From assembly GCA_002683515.1 (NCBI GenBank), contig NYTN01000059.1, positions 1 to 15,555 on the forward strand: 15,555 nucleotides of DNA, in the 5' to 3' direction. This document shows positions 15,189 through 15,555 of the stretch, piece after piece (position 1 is the first letter of the stretch; each line of letters opens with the position of its first letter). Source of the DNA: Rhodobiaceae bacterium (GTDB lineage Bacteria; Pseudomonadota; Alphaproteobacteria; RS24). A program made the translations under genes and the position numbers. The notes beneath the pieces were generated by a model. It did no database searches. It was not told the DNA's origin and worked only from the letters and a program-made list of their open reading frames with translations.

Positions 15189-15224
15189 AGTACCCCATTA
15201 AATTTTAGTACCCATTTAAATAAG
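15189..15224. repeat. Imperfect 18-base tandem repeat
   Basis: Two units, beginning AGTACCCCATTAAAT at 15189 and AGTACCCATTTAAAT at 15207, repeat with an 18-base period. They lie between the photolyase-like start and the broken end of the integrase remnant, covering its stop. They may be the junction left by integrase deletion or a small binding site. Confidence 0.5.
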
Positions 15225-15414
15225 CTGAAATCCGGAAGCGGCTAGGCGCACGATAATAATTAGAACCATAATTGGAGCAGCAGAGTTTTACCTCACCGTC
15301 TGAGCCAACCTGCTCTGCACCTGCTTTATTAAGAAATGATTTGTTTACACTTGTGACGCCGGCTTTGCGCACTTGCGCTTCCCATCTTCGTCCTCTTTTG
15401 CGTATCGTCGCCAT
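15205..15414 (-). pseudogene. Truncated tyrosine-recombinase (phage/island integrase) start
   Basis: From ATG 15414, with a GAGG site upstream, the first 35 or so residues (MATIRKRGRRWEAQVRKAG, then VTSVNKSFLNKAGAEQ) match the N-terminal arm-binding region of phage-type tyrosine integrases, which commonly start MATIRKRG..W.AQVRR.G....KTF..KA.AE. After about residue 36 the frame runs on without family resemblance (GSDGEVKLCCSNYG) and stops at residue 69, where a real integrase has about 350-400 residues. The core-binding and catalytic domains are absent, so it cannot recombine DNA. It lies 99 bases from the tRNA 3' end and reads in the same direction, the normal place for an integrase at a tRNA attachment site. 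Confidence 0.75.
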
Positions 15415-15426
15415 AACACACCTCAT

Positions 15427-15448
15427 CCACTGTGGCACTACTGTGGCA
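15427..15448. repeat. Two tandem 11-base repeats upstream of the integrase start
   Basis: CCACTGTGGCA (15427-15437) is followed directly by CTACTGTGGCA (15438-15448), 10 of 11 identical, one helical turn apart, between the integrase start and the tRNA. The position fits integrase arm-type or excisionase sites; this is inferred from spacing only. Confidence 0.4.
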
Positions 15449-15513
15449 AGATGATTTCCAGGGATAAGGCCTATGACAGACAATGGCTAAGGCATTGATA
15501 TACGTTGCATATC

Positions 15514-15555
15514 TGGCGCACCCGAGAGGATTCGAACCTCTGACCTCTGCCTTCG
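15514..15555 (-). tRNA. tRNA-Arg (anticodon NCG), 3' part, cut by window edge
   Basis: The 42 bases fit tRNA positions 35-76 exactly: CG (35-36), AA (37-38), GGCAG (39-43), a 5-base variable loop AGGTC, T-stem AGAGG and CCTCT around the TTCGAAT loop, acceptor strand CGGGTGC, discriminator G and encoded CCA. The last two anticodon bases CG mean any first base gives an arginine CGN decoder, so Arg is secure although the exact anticodon is outside the window. It is likely the attachment site of the element that left the integrase remnant. Confidence 0.9.

Noticed and set aside
1..15555. CRISPR array, transposase or complete prophage
   Set aside because: No regularly spaced repeats, no transposase-like protein and no phage structural genes were seen; the only mobile trace is the integrase remnant.

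Overview
The window is bacterial chromosome of moderate, locally uneven G+C. It carries protein genes with strong GGGGAGG- or GAGGG-type Shine-Dalgarno sites, a tRNA with an encoded CCA, and an integrase remnant. The protein types (NtaA/DszA-like flavin monooxygenase, bacterial P450, Rieske oxygenase, EthD proteins, YheS-type ABC-F, photolyase-like FAD protein) fit a proteobacterium, perhaps a marine alphaproteobacterium. That placement is inference; no gene in the window fixes the taxonomy.

Left part (1-2300): a TIGR00027-type SAM-dependent methyltransferase on the minus strand and, divergently on the plus strand, a six-helix voltage-gated-type K+ channel, separated by a very A+T-rich spacer of about 380 bases.

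Centre (2305-9793): a catabolic-looking cluster. A plus-strand NtaA/DszA-like FMN-dependent monooxygenase converges on a six-gene minus-strand array. In transcription order the array is membrane di-iron fatty acid hydroxylase/sterol desaturase-like, Rieske oxygenase alpha subunit, cytochrome P450, crotonase, EthD protein and SDR dehydrogenase. Four chemically different oxygenase types sit with a CoA-ester enzyme and a dehydrogenase, which suggests stepwise oxidation of a hydrophobic substrate such as a terpenoid, sterol, ether or hydrocarbon. No ferredoxin, reductase, flavin reductase, transporter or regulator is present, so electron supply must come from elsewhere. The gaps in the array are oddly uniform (97-114 nt), and two of them share a motif near CCTAGG-type palindromes.

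Right part (9794-15555): a divergent PAP2 phosphatase, a second A+T-rich EthD-family gene, a YheS-type ABC-F ATPase, and a photolyase/cryptochrome-like FAD protein whose domain order looks swapped. At the right edge are a truncated tyrosine integrase start and the 3' part of a tRNA-Arg gene, a classic tRNA integration-site arrangement. A degenerate copy of the tRNA 3' end lies about 3.9 kb to the left, in the same orientation, before the ABC-F gene; it may mark the far end of a decayed island.

The clearest unusual points are the oxygenase-dense cluster without redox partners, the noncanonical active-site residues in the crotonase and Rieske proteins, the permuted photolyase-like protein, and the tRNA/integrase scar.
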